From NCBI GenBank assembly GCA_033398695.1, contig CM065814.1:106208501-106272500 (forward strand): a stretch of DNA of 64,000 nt, given 5' to 3'. The DNA comes from Orobanche coerulescens. Taxonomy: Eukaryota; Streptophyta; Magnoliopsida; Lamiales; Orobanchaceae. A model generated the notes under the pieces. The model made no database searches. It was not told where the DNA came from and worked only from the letters and a program-made list of their open reading frames with translations. Every line of letters begins with the position of its first letter. Position 1 is the stretch's first letter. This document shows, piece by piece, positions 23,483 to 36,289 of the stretch. The position numbers and the translations under genes were made by a program.

Positions 23483-23639
23483 AGTTCAATTTACGGAGAT
23501 GTGGTAGTAGTCCTTCCACCTTTTCTGCAACCAAACAAGCAGAGATTTAGGTACCCAAATCTGTGTGGGTCCTCGGGGGTTAGTAGGTTTCCTGGAGAAT
23601 TGATTTCTCCTTGGATTATGCAAATTATGTTGATTGTCC

Positions 23640-25508
23640 CTAAAAGGTGTGTGTTGAAAGCTTGGATAACCTTGAGGTTTCCATTTGCCTCTCGTTTTGA
23701 AATCTGTTTATAGGGATTCTTTGATAATAGTTGGCATAATATCTTGGCTGCTTCTTTTGCCTTGGCCATTGCCTAGTCTCTTGTCTAGGTGGCTGCCTTG
23801 TGGATCTTGGCTGCTGCCTAAACCTTTGACTTGGATGCTGCCTATTTTGAAATACAGGTTTATAAGTAGGCTCAGCAGTCGGGACAAGTGTGCGTCCCTT
23901 GATGAAAGTAGTTTTTGAACTAGAGGGAGTGTTGAGGTCATATCCAAGGCCTGGTCTGGAATAAAGTGGCATTTTGTTCATACATAGTTCATCCAGGGTT
24001 ATAGATGCCTTTAGAGATGTTATCTCTTTAGCCTGTGTACTATTTAACTATTTTACCTTGGCTAGCTCAGCTTTGACATGAGCGAGTGCAACTGACATTT
24101 CACTATTTAAAACAGTCAGCTTATGTATCTCAGCTGCAGTATTTTCAGCTGAGTTTTTCGAAGAGTTTTTAGATCGTTTTTCAAGCTCATCTATAGTATT
24201 TTTAAATTTTCCTGACTCTTGACTGAGGTTGTCAAAATCATTTTTTAGTTGTGCTTTCTCATCTTTTAGCTGTGTATTTTCGGCTGTCATAGTATGGTGA
24301 GATGATTTAAGGGTTTCAAAGTCTTTTAGTAACTGATTTACAGATTCATGAAGATTCATATCTTCATAAATGTCAGAGCTAAAACCCTATGTAGTTTGAG
24401 GTTTGGAAGTTACCTCTTCATCAGCTAGGTTGGCCATCAGACAGTTGTATTCATCATCATCATCAGAGAAGAATCCACCGCTTGATTCTACTCTCTCTTC
24501 GAGCTGATCTTAAATGGTGAGGGCTTTCCTCTTGTTCTCCTTTCTGCTCACGTCCTTCTTGATTCCATACTTCTTAAGATCAAGACAGTCAAATTGTATA
24601 TGTCCTGTCTTATGACAGTTGTAGCATTCCACCTTCTAGTTGCCTGCTTTCTGATTTCTCCTTGGATTGTCTTTGTAATTCTTGTTGTACTTGGAGTAAT
24701 TTTTCCGGAAGTTGCTGAATCTTTACATTATGAATGCCATCTCTTTCTCAAAATCTAGAGGATTTGGAGGTTTAACTTCATGAAGGGTCTTGGCAGGGGA
24801 CTCTGCTGCAAATGTTATTCCCTTCTCTGCTGGCTCAGTTGATGATGAACATGGAAGCTCGAACTCATAAGCCTTCAGATCAGAGAACACCTCCTGGATC
24901 TTTATCTTGTTGAGATCCTTTGATTCTCTCAGAGCCACCGCCTTCATGCTCCATTCGGGGTTGAGGGATCTTAGAACTTTTAGCGCCATCTCCCTGTTGC
25001 CATAGATCTTTCCAAGGTAGTTAATTTCATTTATGACTCAGTGAATCTTACGTCCACTTGGTAAATTGATTCACCATTCTTCATTTTGAAGTTGTCAAAC
25101 TTTTGAGTAGCAATTGACAACTTATTTTCTTTTATCAGCTCGGTTCCCTCACATATTACAGCTAATGTGTCCCAAATTTCTTTGGCATTTTTTACAATTC
25201 TTGATCTTGACCATGGTTGATTTGTCAAGAGTCTGGTACATCACTTCTCTGGCCCGGTTGTCAAGATTGGCCAGCTTCCTTTGTTCAGGGGTCAACTCCG
25301 TCCTCTTCTTGGGAATCTTCTCTGGCTTCCCAGCTGCAATTTCTTCAGGGGAGTTGTCCTTCTCAAAGATGAAAGGACCGTCTTCAATGATGCACCACAT
25401 GTCATCATGGATGAATGATAAGTGTGCCTGCGTTCTTATCTTCCATAGGTCATATTCATCAACAAAAAATACAGGTAACCTAGAGTGCAAGTGTTGCATG
25501 TGTTCCAT
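23640..25508 (-). pseudogene. Copia gag (UBN2-type) with zinc knuckle and coiled-coil tail, broken
   Basis: From 25508: FFVDEYDLWKIRTQAHLSFI, then a shift to 25228-25031 with AKEIWDTLAVICEGT and FKMKNGESIYQ, the conserved middle of copia gag. 24989-24723 gives LRSLNPEW and IQEVFSDLKAYE. Near 24585-24630 the zinc knuckle CYNCHKTGHIQFDC (CX2CX4HX4C) would bind genomic RNA. 24359-24048 is a Lys/Glu/Ser-rich coiled coil (TAENTQLKDEKAQLKNDF), and 23981-23640 an Arg/Gln-rich tail next to the protease. Several stops (for example near 25031 and 24720) and at least two shifts break it. Confidence 0.88.
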
Positions 25509-25577
25509 TCTAAATGAGAGATTAAGATAAATATGCTCTGATATATGGGTCTGGTTCTATCAAACTTGAACCAACCC

Positions 25578-25588
25578 CTCTGATACCA
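25578..25588 (-). other. Primer binding site, initiator tRNA-Met type
   Basis: The minus strand reads TGGTATCAGAG two bases after the 5' LTR end, complementary to the 3' end of initiator tRNA-Met, as usual for copia elements. Confidence 0.9.
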
Positions 25589-25590
25589 TT

Positions 25591-28059
25591 TGTAGGTCAC
25601 AAGTCGTCAGGAATAAGTCTAGGGGGAGGTGAATAGACTTATTGAAACTCTTTTCCTGAAAGTCAGGTGAGTTTCTCAGCTGTGATAAGTACAGATGACT
25701 TAAAGTCGTCTGCAGACAAGATATGCGAAAGATACAACTAATGACGATAGCAGGTAACTTAATGTTCTCTGCAGATAACTGACTAATGGAACAATAAATA
25801 TGTATGGAGCAGGTAAGTATGATGTTGAATGCAGTAAAACATAGGGGTGTTCAAAAGTACCCGACCCGGTTGACCCGGCCCAATTACCCGACTACCCGAG
25901 AAATTTTTACCGGGAAATTTTTTTAATTACCCGGATTTAGCGCGCCGGGTACCCGGCCCGCTAATTATTTGAGTTACCGGGTCGGGTAATAGGCCGTCCA
26001 AATAAAATTATCGGGTACCCGCTGACCCGGTAACTTTGTTTTTATTTTTTTTATTTTCTCACTACATATTTTATTTTAACCATTTTAAAAATTATGTATA
26101 GAATTAGTATGTATTTACTTACATTTTAATAATATTAACGTTACAATACCTATCTAAAATTTCGTCCATATTAATTTTATGATCTATTTTTTTTCCTTTT
26201 CATGAATCATATTTGTTTATAATTTAAATCTCATTAACTATTTTAAATTATGACATCAAAATTACAAAACTGAGTATGTATTAATATAATATAGTAGTAT
26301 AATCTCAAAGTGAATATATTAAATGTTTCATATAATATCGTAATATGTTAGAACCAAAGATAATAAAATGAATGTTATAATTGTTGTAAATAATTTTCCT
26401 ACTTTAATTTTTTTGTAGAAATCAATCGAGCAAATAAATTAAATTAAAGTACAATTTCTTAATATTTGATTTAATCATAACGCATGACTTCAAAATATAA
26501 TCAATTATTGCTAATTTAAAATTAAATATTTTTGTTGAACTAAAAGTTGAACAAAATATAGCAAAAAAATCACATATATATAATTATTATAATATTAATA
26601 TATATGATTAAAAAAACTCGGGTACCTGGGTACCCGGTTGACCCGACTTTTCCGAAAAAGCGGGTACCCAGATTTTATGGGCCGGGCCATGGGCCGTCTA
26701 AATAGGTACCCAGAAAAGCGGGTACCTGAAAAGCCGGGTACCCGCTTATGAACACCCCTAGAAAAACACGCAAGGACTTATAGTGGTTTCAGAGGTGAGG
26801 TAATCCTCTACTAATCCACTTCTCTCCAAACCAGTTGGAGATAAATTCAATATAACTGTCAACCAGTGATAAAGGTTACAATGAATTTTGCCTAGTTACA
26901 ACAGCTTGCAACTAGTGGAAACCCGTGGCCGTTGCAACTCCATTTACTGCCTAGCACCTCCTGATTGAAAACCCTTGGATGCCTCAACAATGCTCGAGTT
27001 GTCTATCACCTTTCAATCAAGAACCCGTGGATACGTTTACATTCTATTTACTCTCAAGAACCTCGTTCAAGAAAGCAACCCCGTACTCAACTTTTTAGAC
27101 AAGAGTGTTGTCTTCTCCAACAAAGAGATTATTTGGATATGATCTCTTAAGATTGCTCTTTCACGATGCTATAGAATGCTTTTGATTGCTTGAATGCTTT
27201 GATCGCTTGAAAGTTTGTTCGCACCGTTCGTTCTGTGTTTTTAGCTCAATTCATATCTTAGGATATTTATAGCACGATCCTTGAGCTTCCTTCATAGCCG
27301 TTGCACTACTGTAACAAATCCGTCAGTTGTAGAGTGGACTTCTTTGTTTATCTTATCAATCCGTTGCAAGGCTTGATTCCCTTTCCAAATCCGACCATTG
27401 AAAGACTTTCTTCGTTTTAGCGTTGTTATTCTTTGATTAGAATAAGTATAAAGTATTCAGAGCGCGAATCTTGATGAATATTTATTTCCTTGCTTTCCAA
27501 GAACCTTTCAAGTTTGTCTCCCACATCCGCATGTGACTTTTCGTGAATGTTGACTTTCAACGCTTGCTGACATGGACTGAGTATCTTGGCTGAACTGATA
27601 ACCTGTCTGATCTTTTTTGTGAAACCTGCCTGAAGTGCAGTCAACCTTCTCTGGTGTAAGGTTTTCTAATGTGAAGTCCTCCGCTCTCTGACTTGAACTT
27701 CTCTGAGATTAAATTCTTTGAGATAAACTTCTCTGTTCTGAAGTTATCTGCTCTGACTTGAACTTCTCTGAGATTATCCTTCTCTGCTCTAAAGTGAAGT
27801 TCTCTCTTCTAATTTGAACTTCTCTTTGATAAAGTTCGCTGCTCTGATCTGAAGTTCTCTGATAAAAAGTTCTCTGAGATAAACTGCTCTGATACACGCA
27901 GTTCTATACTTAGTCATCAATACTTAGCCTAAACTTATAAGGCCTATAGAAGACACTCATTTGGTTCTTCTTTACATTTTTCCAAGTACTTAAATATACA
28001 TTTGAATAATAAATCAATACAGGGATGACATCATCAAAATCTAATAGGTATTCCTAACA
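25591..28059 (-). repeat. Right LTR (5' LTR) of the copia element, interrupted by hAT
   Basis: Starts TGTAGGTCAC and ends TTCCTAACA. Removing 25842-26760 plus one copy of the 8-bp duplication gives about 1,540 bp that align with 14842-16381. Single-base and small indel differences are scattered along the whole length. Confidence 0.92.
25842..26760. mobile_element. Non-autonomous hAT element (919 bp) in the copia LTR
   Basis: The ends are perfect inverted repeats: TAGGGGTGTTCA at left and TGAACACCCCTA at right. They are flanked by GTAAAACA/GAAAAACA, an 8-bp target duplication with one mismatch, as expected for hAT. The terminal ~150 bp on each side are rich in CCCGG and GGGTACCCG motifs. The middle ~600 bp is very AT-rich and has no ORF, so transposition would need a transposase in trans. 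The uninterrupted left LTR at about 15085 shows the empty site. Confidence 0.92.
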
Positions 28060-28064
28060 ACAGG

Positions 28065-31000
28065 ATCTAGGTTGTGGCCGACCGGTGGGTCTGGTGGTCG
28101 GCAACTTTCCACGTGGGTGCGGACAAGTGAGTTAACAAAAGGATTAATGTACACTATGTTGTCAGTATTACATACGTTAATGAAACATCAGGTTTACGTA
28201 CGTTAGAAGAGGTATATTGCGTATGTAAGGATACCTATTGCCAAAAGACGTAGCCTCCGGACTATGGATTGCATACCTTAATGTTGTGATGTTGCGTACG
28301 TTATGGATATTAACGTACATTAGCTGAGGAATACAAAAGTACGTTACTTTGTTACTGTAGCAAGTCAACGTCTATATAACGTACGGTATTGCATGGGCTT
28401 TGCGTACGCAAGTCATTGTACGATGTGAGGTAGTAGCCTATGGAATAGATTAGCGTACGCTATCGAGGTCAGTTAGCGTACGTTATGGGAGCTAACACAC
28501 ATTATGCTCAGTGGCTAGCGGCTGCAATGAGTTGGGCAGGTTATAAAGTAAGGATTGGTCCTTCATTTTTTCACGAACAAAGATGAGTTTCACTCTCGAG
28601 AAACATCCCTCTACACTTCTAAATGATTTCTAGACCCTCTAAACTTGATGGTAAGCTTGGAGGCATGGATTGGAGTATGGGTCTTGAAGTTATTTTTTGG
28701 TGTGTGATTGTATTATTCATCTTCTTGAGGTATGTTGGTTAATCCCTCTCTTCATTTTCGGATTCTTGATGTTGTTGTCATTGTACCTCGTATGATGATA
28801 GATATGGAAGTGTTGTTGTAGCTCTTTGTATTCCATGGAGCTTGTTGAAGAATATGATAATAGATTGATATATATATATATATATTACTATGAGTTTAGA
28901 TGATGGTTAAGGTGTTAGATAACATATTGAATTATGTTGTCTTGATGATTATGAACAAAGTGGTGTTAATTGAACATGGTTAAGGATTAACTAGTGTTCT
29001 TGAAAAAGTTCTTGGTGAATATAACATATCAAGATTATTATATGTTAAAATATTGATATTTTGGATATGAACATGGAGTGATGTTGATTGATGGTGTGAT
29101 TTTCGTATAAGAATATGAAAATGATTATGAGGTTAATGAGATTATTATTCATCCTTTAGTAAATGTGTTCATACGTATTGAACAAGTGTTCAATTCGGGT
29201 GTTAGGATTATTTGATAACCTTGGAATTATAATTGTTATGAACTTGATGGATATGAATAAGGGATGAAAATATTATTTTGGAAATGAGGTTGAATTTGGA
29301 AAGATTATGATTGATCTTGGAATATGATTATTCATGGTAAGGAACTAATTAGATAGTTCGGATTGTTGATAATATCGGTATTATTGTTTTACTATGAATT
29401 TACAATTACGAACAAGGGGGAATCTTGTTAATTCATATATAAGGTTGAATTCCGATTAAGTATGTTATAATCCTTGTTATCGGGTTGAGTTGATTGTTGG
29501 TATGATTATCGGACCGTGGAATCGTATTGTGGTTAAGAATTTATGATTATTGGAGTGGATTGTTCGGATCTATGTTGCAATTATTGATTGTTATCAAACT
29601 TGTTGTTAATGGATTGTTGATAGGTTGTGATAATTGATCGTTGATTATAACCATTGTGTTGCGGTTGAGATTGAGGAGTTCATGGATCAATTTATTCTGG
29701 GTTGAGGAGCTCGTAGATGAAGACAAGGAAATTGATAACGGCTTCGCCATCGTCGTATTGGCATCGAGTCAAGTTTATACTTGTTCAGTTTATAATATTT
29801 AATGAATGATTTTGGTTTCATTTCATCTAAAATTCATATAGCAATGAGTATAAGTGTGAATTCTCGAGATTTGGGTTGTATATTATTATCCAGTATTGGA
29901 GCTAAATCTCAAGATATATGATTTACATTTGTTACTGGTATACTTGAGTATTGTGGATATATTTTGGTAAAGCGAGGATATGAATTACCTACAGTATACG
30001 AAATTTCTATCGTCGAATATTGAGGTTAATTCATGGTGATGGTTTTTGACATTGAGATTGCTCTTGAAAGATTCAGGCTGGTACTCTAATCATTTTTGTC
30101 ATTAACATGTCGTCGTTGTTGTCGTGATGCATTTATGTATTGTGGTTGTCATGCATTTGTGCATTGTTGTATGTCCACCACGTGGTGGCCTAATGGGATC
30201 ATCTTGGGATCTATGCTGGCACCGCATGGGATCATTGGATGGGGTTTTCCACCACGTGTTGGTCTGGTGGGATCATCTTGGGATTTATGAAGTGAACACT
30301 GGATCACAAATTACCATGAGTGTATGTTGTTGTTGTTGTCTTGTTAAACATATTCATGTTGTCATGTTGAGTGTGCATGCTAGGTCCTTTGTTAGGGTCA
30401 AGTCCGTACGTTGCATTGATCTAATTTCATATTAGCCAGGCATGATTTATTTTGGCGTTGCATATCTTGAGGTATGTTCCGTATTTCCTTCTTGGTACTT
30501 ATCTTCTGATTGACACTTGTTTATCAGATTGAGATTTGGAATGTTATCCAATGAGTTGGATTGGACACGGATAGTATATTATGTAACTATGAGCCGTGAT
30601 GATGTTTTGAGGAATTTCGGTATTATTGAGTATTGTACAAAAGTTTATTCATCTCTTGATTTGAAAAATCGAGATTCAGAATATGGTAAAGATTGATTTG
30701 ATATAGATAACCACGAGTTGGTGAAGTTGTGACAGTAAGATTTCATTGGTAGTGTTCTTATTTTGTAATTTCATTGGTATGCACTTATTGATGTGATGTG
30801 ATCGTTACCATTGTTGAGTATTATGGTTGATCCCGTCGTGGGATTTATCTTAGGTTCTTGGATATTGAGATTGTAGCAGTCGTGAAAAGATGAGCTTCCC
30901 GGAGGATACTGGCTATGTCATGTATGTTGAGAATCGAGTAGTCTGACTGTTAGTTATTTTCCGCTGCAATGTATTTTTAACTATTGATTATATCCGTTGC

Positions 31001-31328
31001 GTGTGTGTTTTCTAAATGGCCTTTCGGTATTTTGCAAACTTGAGTTTATTTCGCAAAAGTGATTCCCTAAACTATTTTGCCGGTATGTGTACGCAGTGGC
31101 TAAACGTATGATTTAAACTATGGAGTTTGGCTTTCGGGCCTTGTATTTTCAAATGAGAGGTTATGATGATACTTGGTAAATAGATTTTGTATAGTCTTGA
31201 GTATTTTGAAAGATGATACTGTCGTCGGTATTTTTGGCATATTTGAAATAATTTCTAATATCTTTTAGCCTGGTTCCGTGCGGGACCCACGGCGCTGTAA
31301 TATTACCGAATAGCTCTGGGGGGTGACA
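28065..31328 (+). repeat. Right part of a large gypsy LTR, probably a solo LTR
   Basis: No gene is visible in 3.26 kb. It ends CCCACGGCGCTGTAATATTA, then GGGGGGTGACA, in the style of the other gypsy LTR ends here. No primer site or gag follows; copia LTR sequence begins at once at 31329, so this looks like a solo LTR. It includes a TA microsatellite near 28870-28886 and a CGTACG-rich block at 28160-28500. Confidence 0.65.
28160..28500. repeat. Interspersed CGTACGTTA-type near-palindromes
   Basis: About ten variants lie roughly 20-50 bp apart: CATACGTTA, CGTACGTTA (three or more times), CGTACATTA, CGTACGCAA, CGTACGCTA. Similar motifs (CGTATGTTA, CGTATGTAA) occur at 14790-14830, the other side of the copia insertion in the same LTR. 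Confidence 0.75.
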
Positions 31329-32211
31329 GTTACTGGAGATTAAAATGCCATTAATTCTCTTTGATCCGTCAGCTAAAAGGTTACCTCCATAAATAATCTC
31401 ATTTCATTCGGACGTTACAATATGGAGTGTGACATATTCCAGAAGCTGGGTTCTCAACCTAGCTTACTTCAGTTGGGTCAAAAGATCAGCTGGGTTCTCA
31501 ACCTGGCTTATTTCAGCTTGGTGCAAATATCAGCTGGGTTCTCAATCTGGCTTATTTCAGCTGAGTTTAAATATCAGTTGGGTTCTCAACCTGGTTTCAA
31601 ATATCAACTGGGTTCTGAACATGTCTTATATCAGCTGGGTTCTCAACCAGCTCAGTAAAACCAGCTGGGTTCTCAATGATATCAAATGGGTTCTTAATCT
31701 GGCTGATGAAATTGGATTTGGCTGCAAAAAATTAATATAGTTACAACCCAAGTTCCCACGCTCCTGAGGCACAAGGCCTAAATCGCCCAAGTCCAGCCCA
31801 AAGTCCAATTGTCAAGAACCGAGAACCAAGCTGGAGCTTGAGCCGAGCCGGTAGGTGGGCGGCGGCGGTGCACATGTGGGATTTGCATTGCTGGCCCATT
31901 AGTGTATACTACTAGCTTGTTGAACTACCCATGCATCTTATTACTAATAAGCTAGCCAATAAGACTTTAATTTTACAATGTGGGATGACTTTTCATACCC
32001 ACTTCAACTCTTCACCATTTCAATTAAATGGCCAACTTTAATCATTTGTTTCTCACTCATCGGAAATTGATTTTGAGAAAAATAAAATCCTCTATCCTCG
32101 AAACGTAGATTAATAATTAATATTTTATTCCAAATAATTAAATATTTTATTATCATTAAATTAGTTTAAATTGGGTCAAAACTCATTTTTCCTAAGAACC
32201 AATTTCCATCA
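31329..32211 (-). repeat. 3' LTR of the second copia element, truncated
   Basis: On the minus strand it starts TGATGGAAATTGG right after the polypurine tract and matches the LTR pieces at 53954-54228, 54486-55358 and 12690-13214. The part with TATA box, R and U5 is missing because the gypsy LTR end abuts it at 31328/31329. Confidence 0.8.
31440..31690. repeat. Degenerate ~45-bp tandem repeats in copia U3
   Basis: About six units built on CTGGGTTCTCAACCTGGCTT plus TTTCAGCT and CAAATATCAG. The homologous LTR has the same array at 54605-54870. The open frames over it are repeat artefacts. Confidence 0.85.
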
Positions 32212-32222
32212 AACCCCCACAT
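32212..32222 (-). other. Polypurine tract of the second copia element
   Basis: The minus strand reads ATGTGGGGGTT immediately before the LTR start TGATGGAAATT. Confidence 0.75.
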
Positions 32223-32944
32223 AAGTAGAAATAAATGCATGCATGAACGAAAACTCACATACCCAGTTTTCGTGAAACACTGCTGTATGGGGAAAAGTAT
32301 TTTGTGGCTTTGAACCTTCCTTAGTAAAATACTGTCGGATATACTGGCGGCTTAGTTGACACAGTGCCTTGAACTAATACTTCTTGGTGTATACCGAGTC
32401 AACGACACTTACACAACAAAGTCTCAACACCTTCCGTTCTCATAGTTGTGTCTATATTGGACATGGACAACATCTTGGTTTCCTAAGTGTTTATTCGAGG
32501 CGGCCCGTACTCACACTTAGATAGGTGGTCTCCTACTCTGCAATGCTTATCCTTTTCAAGGACAATGAACCATTAAAAGTCCAGAGACTTAACCTCACCA
32601 CAATCACAGGACTCAGCACTTATGCTGCTCTATAGGGATGGATTTATATAAACCTTATTCAATAGAACTTTCATAACTTAATTTTCCCATTAAACCAAGT
32701 TTCTGGGATCTCCGGTATTCAATGTTGTGTTGCCACTATGATCGTTCTTTCAAGATGTGGATTTTAATCCCATTCCTATAGCAGCTTATGAAATTGATCT
32801 CTATTCAGGCCGTTTGTGAGTGAATGCACCAAATTAACATTTGACCTCATCTATTCAATATATATAACTCCATTTTTGATCAGTTATAGCACGGTAATAG
32901 ATCTCCGACTAATGTGTTGAGATTTACCATTATACATAAGGCTC
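32223..32944. other. 3' untranslated region of the second copia element
   Basis: I see no gene. This is spacer between the RNase H remnant and the polypurine tract. Confidence 0.5.
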
Positions 32945-34310
32945 TGTGCTCTTCCAATTGCAGCTTGGCTATCTCAATAAATCATAACACTCAGCACATG
33001 CTTCTTCCAGCATAGAATATCCTCTAGAAAGTTACGAATCCATTCAGCTTGTTCTCTAGCTTTATCTGGAGCTATAAATTCTGATTCCATTGTAGATCGG
33101 GATATACAAGTTTGCTTGATTGATTTCCAAGATACAGCTCCACCCCCAATAGTAAATACATACCCACTTGTAGAGTAAGAGTCTTTCGTGTCTGGAACTC
33201 AATTAGCATCAGTATATCCTTTCAATACTGCAGGATAATTACTATAAAATGGCCCATAACTTTACTTTAAGTATCTTAAAACCCTAGTCAGTGCATTCAA
33301 ATGCTCTTTACTCGGATTACTCATGAACCTGCTCAACTTGTTCACAACAAATGACAAGTCTGGCCGTGTACAATTCGGAATGTACATCAGGCTTCCGATT
33401 ACTCTTGAAATTCGACTTGAGCCACTGGATCACCTCTATTCTTACTTAAGTGAACACTGTATCAACAGGTGTTTTTACAGGTGGGCTGTCAAAAGCGTTG
33501 AACTTATTGAGCACTTTCTCAACATAATGAGATTGTGATAAGAATATACCTTATGACGTTCTGCTAATTTATTTCCAAGAATTAAATCAGCTAAACCCAA
33601 ATCCTTCATGTCGAAGTTTCGACTTAATATCCTTTTTGTATTCACAATTACTTCATTGCTACTACCCATGATAAGCATACCGTCTCCATATAGATAGACT
33701 ATGACAAATGACTCACATGTGTCTTTAATACACATATTTGTCACATTCATTGATCTTGAATCTATTTGCCAACATAGTTGTGTCAAACTGTATATGCCAT
33801 TGTTTAGGAACTTGTTTTAGCCCATACAATGACTTTAAAAGTTTACACACTTTCTTTTCCTGACCTGGCGCAATGAAACCTTCAAGTTATTCTAAATAAA
33901 TTTTCTTCTTCAAATACACCCTTTAAGAAAGCAGTGTTCTCATCCATTTCATGAGTCTCGATATTTTGCAATGCAGCAATAGCAATAAGCAGTCGAATGG
34001 AAGTTATTCTGATTACTATTGAATATGTGTCAAAGAGATCATAACCTTCTTTTTGTTTAAACCCTTTCGCAGCAAGTGGATCCTTAAAATTGTATACTGA
34101 CCAGTCATATTTATCTTTTCTCTTTAAAATCCATTCACATCCTAAAGGCTTGCATCCTGGTGGAAAATCAACTAATTCCCAAGTATAATTTTGCATGATA
34201 GAATCAATTTCACTATAAATTGCTTCTTTCCAAAAAGGAGCATCATGACTAGCATAAGCTTCTTGTATCGTGTTTGGATCATCATCAGTTGCATAAGTCA
34301 AAAAGTCAGG
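32945..34310 (-). pseudogene. Copia RT and RNase H remnant
   Basis: 34301-33882 has the RVT_2 start (FWKEAIYSEIDSIMQNYTWELVD, then KGFKQKEGYDLFDTYSIV), already altered from the usual VARLVAKG and FDTYSPV. 33786-33475 continues, but the catalytic YVDD box reads YLYGDGMLIMG, so an active-site Asp is lost. The stretch after DLGLADLILG leads to RNase H near 33060 ([13 protein letters not shown]). Stops and shifts are frequent. It is more decayed than the copia element at 14842-28059. Confidence 0.88.
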
Positions 34311-34599
34311 ACCAAGTGACTTATCCTTTCAAGCTCTCTTACTATGTACTAGCTCTTCATCCATAGGATTTTCTCTACTTGCAGTTTCAAGAGTTCTTTT
34401 AGTCGAGCTTCTCAAAATCCTTTCTTTACAAGGATAAATGTCTTCAAATAAACAATATTCCTAGACTCAATGACAGTTCCTTCTAGCATATCAGGAATTT
34501 CAGATTACTTTTGTATGCATAACCTATGAATATGAAATCAAATGTCTTTGACCCAATTCTTACTTATTTTAATTCAGGTACTTCAAACTTTGCCTAAAA

Positions 34600-35700
34600 C
34601 CCCCACGCTTAAAGATATTTGAAAGAAGTCTTCCGCCCATTCCATAACTCATATGGAGTTTTATCTTTCCCTTTGCGTGGCACATTATTCAGAATGTGGT
34701 TAGCTGTAAGAATAGCTTCCCGCACATATTCTGCAGCAACCTTGAACTTACTAATAAAGCATTCTTCATTTCTTTCAGGATTCAATTTTTTCGTTCAACA
34801 ACTCCATTTGACTGGGGAGCATAAGGAGCAGTCGTTTGATGAATTATGCCTGAATCAACGCATAACTGTTAAAATGGTGCTACATACTCACTGCCTTGGC
34901 CATTTCGGACTGCTTTTATTTTACAATTCAGTTGATTTTCAGCCTCATTTTATATATTTTAAAGGCCTCGATTGCTTCATTTTTGCTTCTCAAAAGAAAC
35001 ACGTCGCAATATCTTCTGCAATCGTCTACAAATGTGAAAAAGTATTTTTTACCTACTCTAGTTTGAACAAATTTAAATCACATACAGCAGTGTGGATTAA
35101 TTCTAGAGGAGTAGTATTCCTCATCACCGAATGAAAATGCAATTTAGCCATTTTTGCTTCAACACATACTTCACATTTGTTATTAAGTTCAACATGGTTT
35201 TTAGGAATCAATTCTAGATTAATTAGTCTTTTAATCGATTTTAGACCAACATGTCCCAATCTAGAATGTCATAAATATGAATACTCGAGCAAGTAAATAG
35301 AAAAATGAGCATTATTATTATTTTTATTCATGCCTTCACGGCTTACATGTATCACATTCATTTAGAATAATCCCCTGTCAGGATATCCTAGACCAAGGAA
35401 CATTCCAAACTTGCTCATAATAAATTCCAGACTCAAAAACTAGTCTAAACCCATGACTAACTAGTAGAAAACTTGAAACTAAATTTCTCCGGATGTCTGG
35501 GACATGCAGCACATCCTTAAGCAATATCTCCTTTTCAGAGGTCCGCTTTAAGACCACGTTCCCCACACATGCAATCACAGAAGAAGCGGAGTTTTCCATA
35601 TGCAGTTTCCTACCATCAGTAACAGTATAGAAAGATAATATGTCTTTGTCATAACAAACATGATGAGTGGCCCCAGTACCAAGTACCAGGCGCGGTCATG
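34600..35700 (-). pseudogene. Copia protease and integrase remnant
   Basis: At 35640-35695 the protease reads WYL, then [11 protein letters not shown] after a one-base loss. The six bases that would code D-S are only five (GTACT), which destroys the active-site DSG and shifts the frame. 35599-35378 is the rest of the protease ([16 protein letters not shown]). 35259-35053 is the pre-integrase zinc segment ([21 protein letters not shown]). Near 34800-34860 the integrase core gives IIHQTTAPYAPQSNGV. No intact frame remains. Confidence 0.85.
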
Positions 35701-35706
35701 CATCTT
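35699..35706. other. Left 8-bp target duplication of the hAT element
   Basis: TGCATCTT, repeated exactly at 53954-53961. The 8-bp length is diagnostic of hAT transposition. Confidence 0.93.
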
Positions 35707-36289
35707 CAGGGCCGGCCCTTGTGCTGGGCCAAATGGGCCTCCGCCCAGGGCAGCAACAGCCCAAGGGGCATCACTAGCCAGCCCACTTAGTAGTATACTT
35801 AGGTTTTTTTTTTCAAAACCCTCCTGTCCTGCTCTCTCGGTCGCTCCTCTCTCTCTGTCTCTCTCTCACTCTCACAACCGACACCACACCAGTAAAAACC
35901 CTCCTCTCCTGCTCTCTCTCTTGTAATACCCGGTTGTAATTCAGTCATTATCATTCAGTAATTTTATTCGGTGATTGTCACTCAGTGGATTTTCACTCAT
36001 TTATAATCACTCATCAATCATGTTCATTCACCCGTGTTCACCGTTCGTAAAAACTTCGAGTTGTGTATCATTATTGCTCATTGTTTCAACCTTCCTCATA
36101 TGAGTTCGACTTTGTTAGATCACCATTAATTTTTGGTAACTCCAAAAATTCTAAATCTTTGCAATATTATAGAGCATCGAGTTAGCTTTCCAATGGTTCA
36201 AACGGTGAGTCAATCGGAGTCCGGACGAGAGAGTTATGGTCGTTTTAGCTCAACCGCTCACTTTTCAGTTTTTGGCCGATCACTGCCGA

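Larger units (their letters stand above)
14842..28059 (-). mobile_element. Ty1/copia retrotransposon, Maximus/SIRE-like, with a long extra ORF
   Basis: LTRs lie at 14842-16381 and 25591-28059; the right one is enlarged by a hAT insertion. The primer site fits initiator tRNA-Met and the polypurine tract is AAAATAGGGGGAATT. On the minus strand the order is gag, protease, integrase, RT, RNase H (copia order), then a ~3.9-kb region with an extra ORF before the 3' LTR. Target duplication ATAGG/ACAGG. Frames carry several stops and shifts, and the LTRs differ at many positions, so it is older than the nested elements at 35-53 kb. Confidence 0.95.
31329..35706 (-). mobile_element. Second Ty1/copia element (decayed), left portion
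   Basis: On the minus strand: protease, integrase, RT and RNase H remnants (35700-32945), a 3' region, the polypurine tract at 32212, and a 3' LTR (32211-31329) truncated at its far end against the gypsy LTR. On the right the element stops at the hAT insertion. Beyond the hAT (from 53954) the sequence is LTR U3, not gag, so gag, the primer site and the LTR end had been deleted before the hAT landed. Confidence 0.88.

Noticed and set aside
31422..31740. Repetitive protein frames (SWVLNL motifs)
   Set aside because: They are produced by the ~45-bp U3 tandem repeats in several frames; no start or codon bias supports a gene.
34619..35134. 171-codon plus-strand open frame
   Set aside because: It lies antisense to copia integrase (TTAPYAPQSNGV on the minus strand) and has no family similarity.
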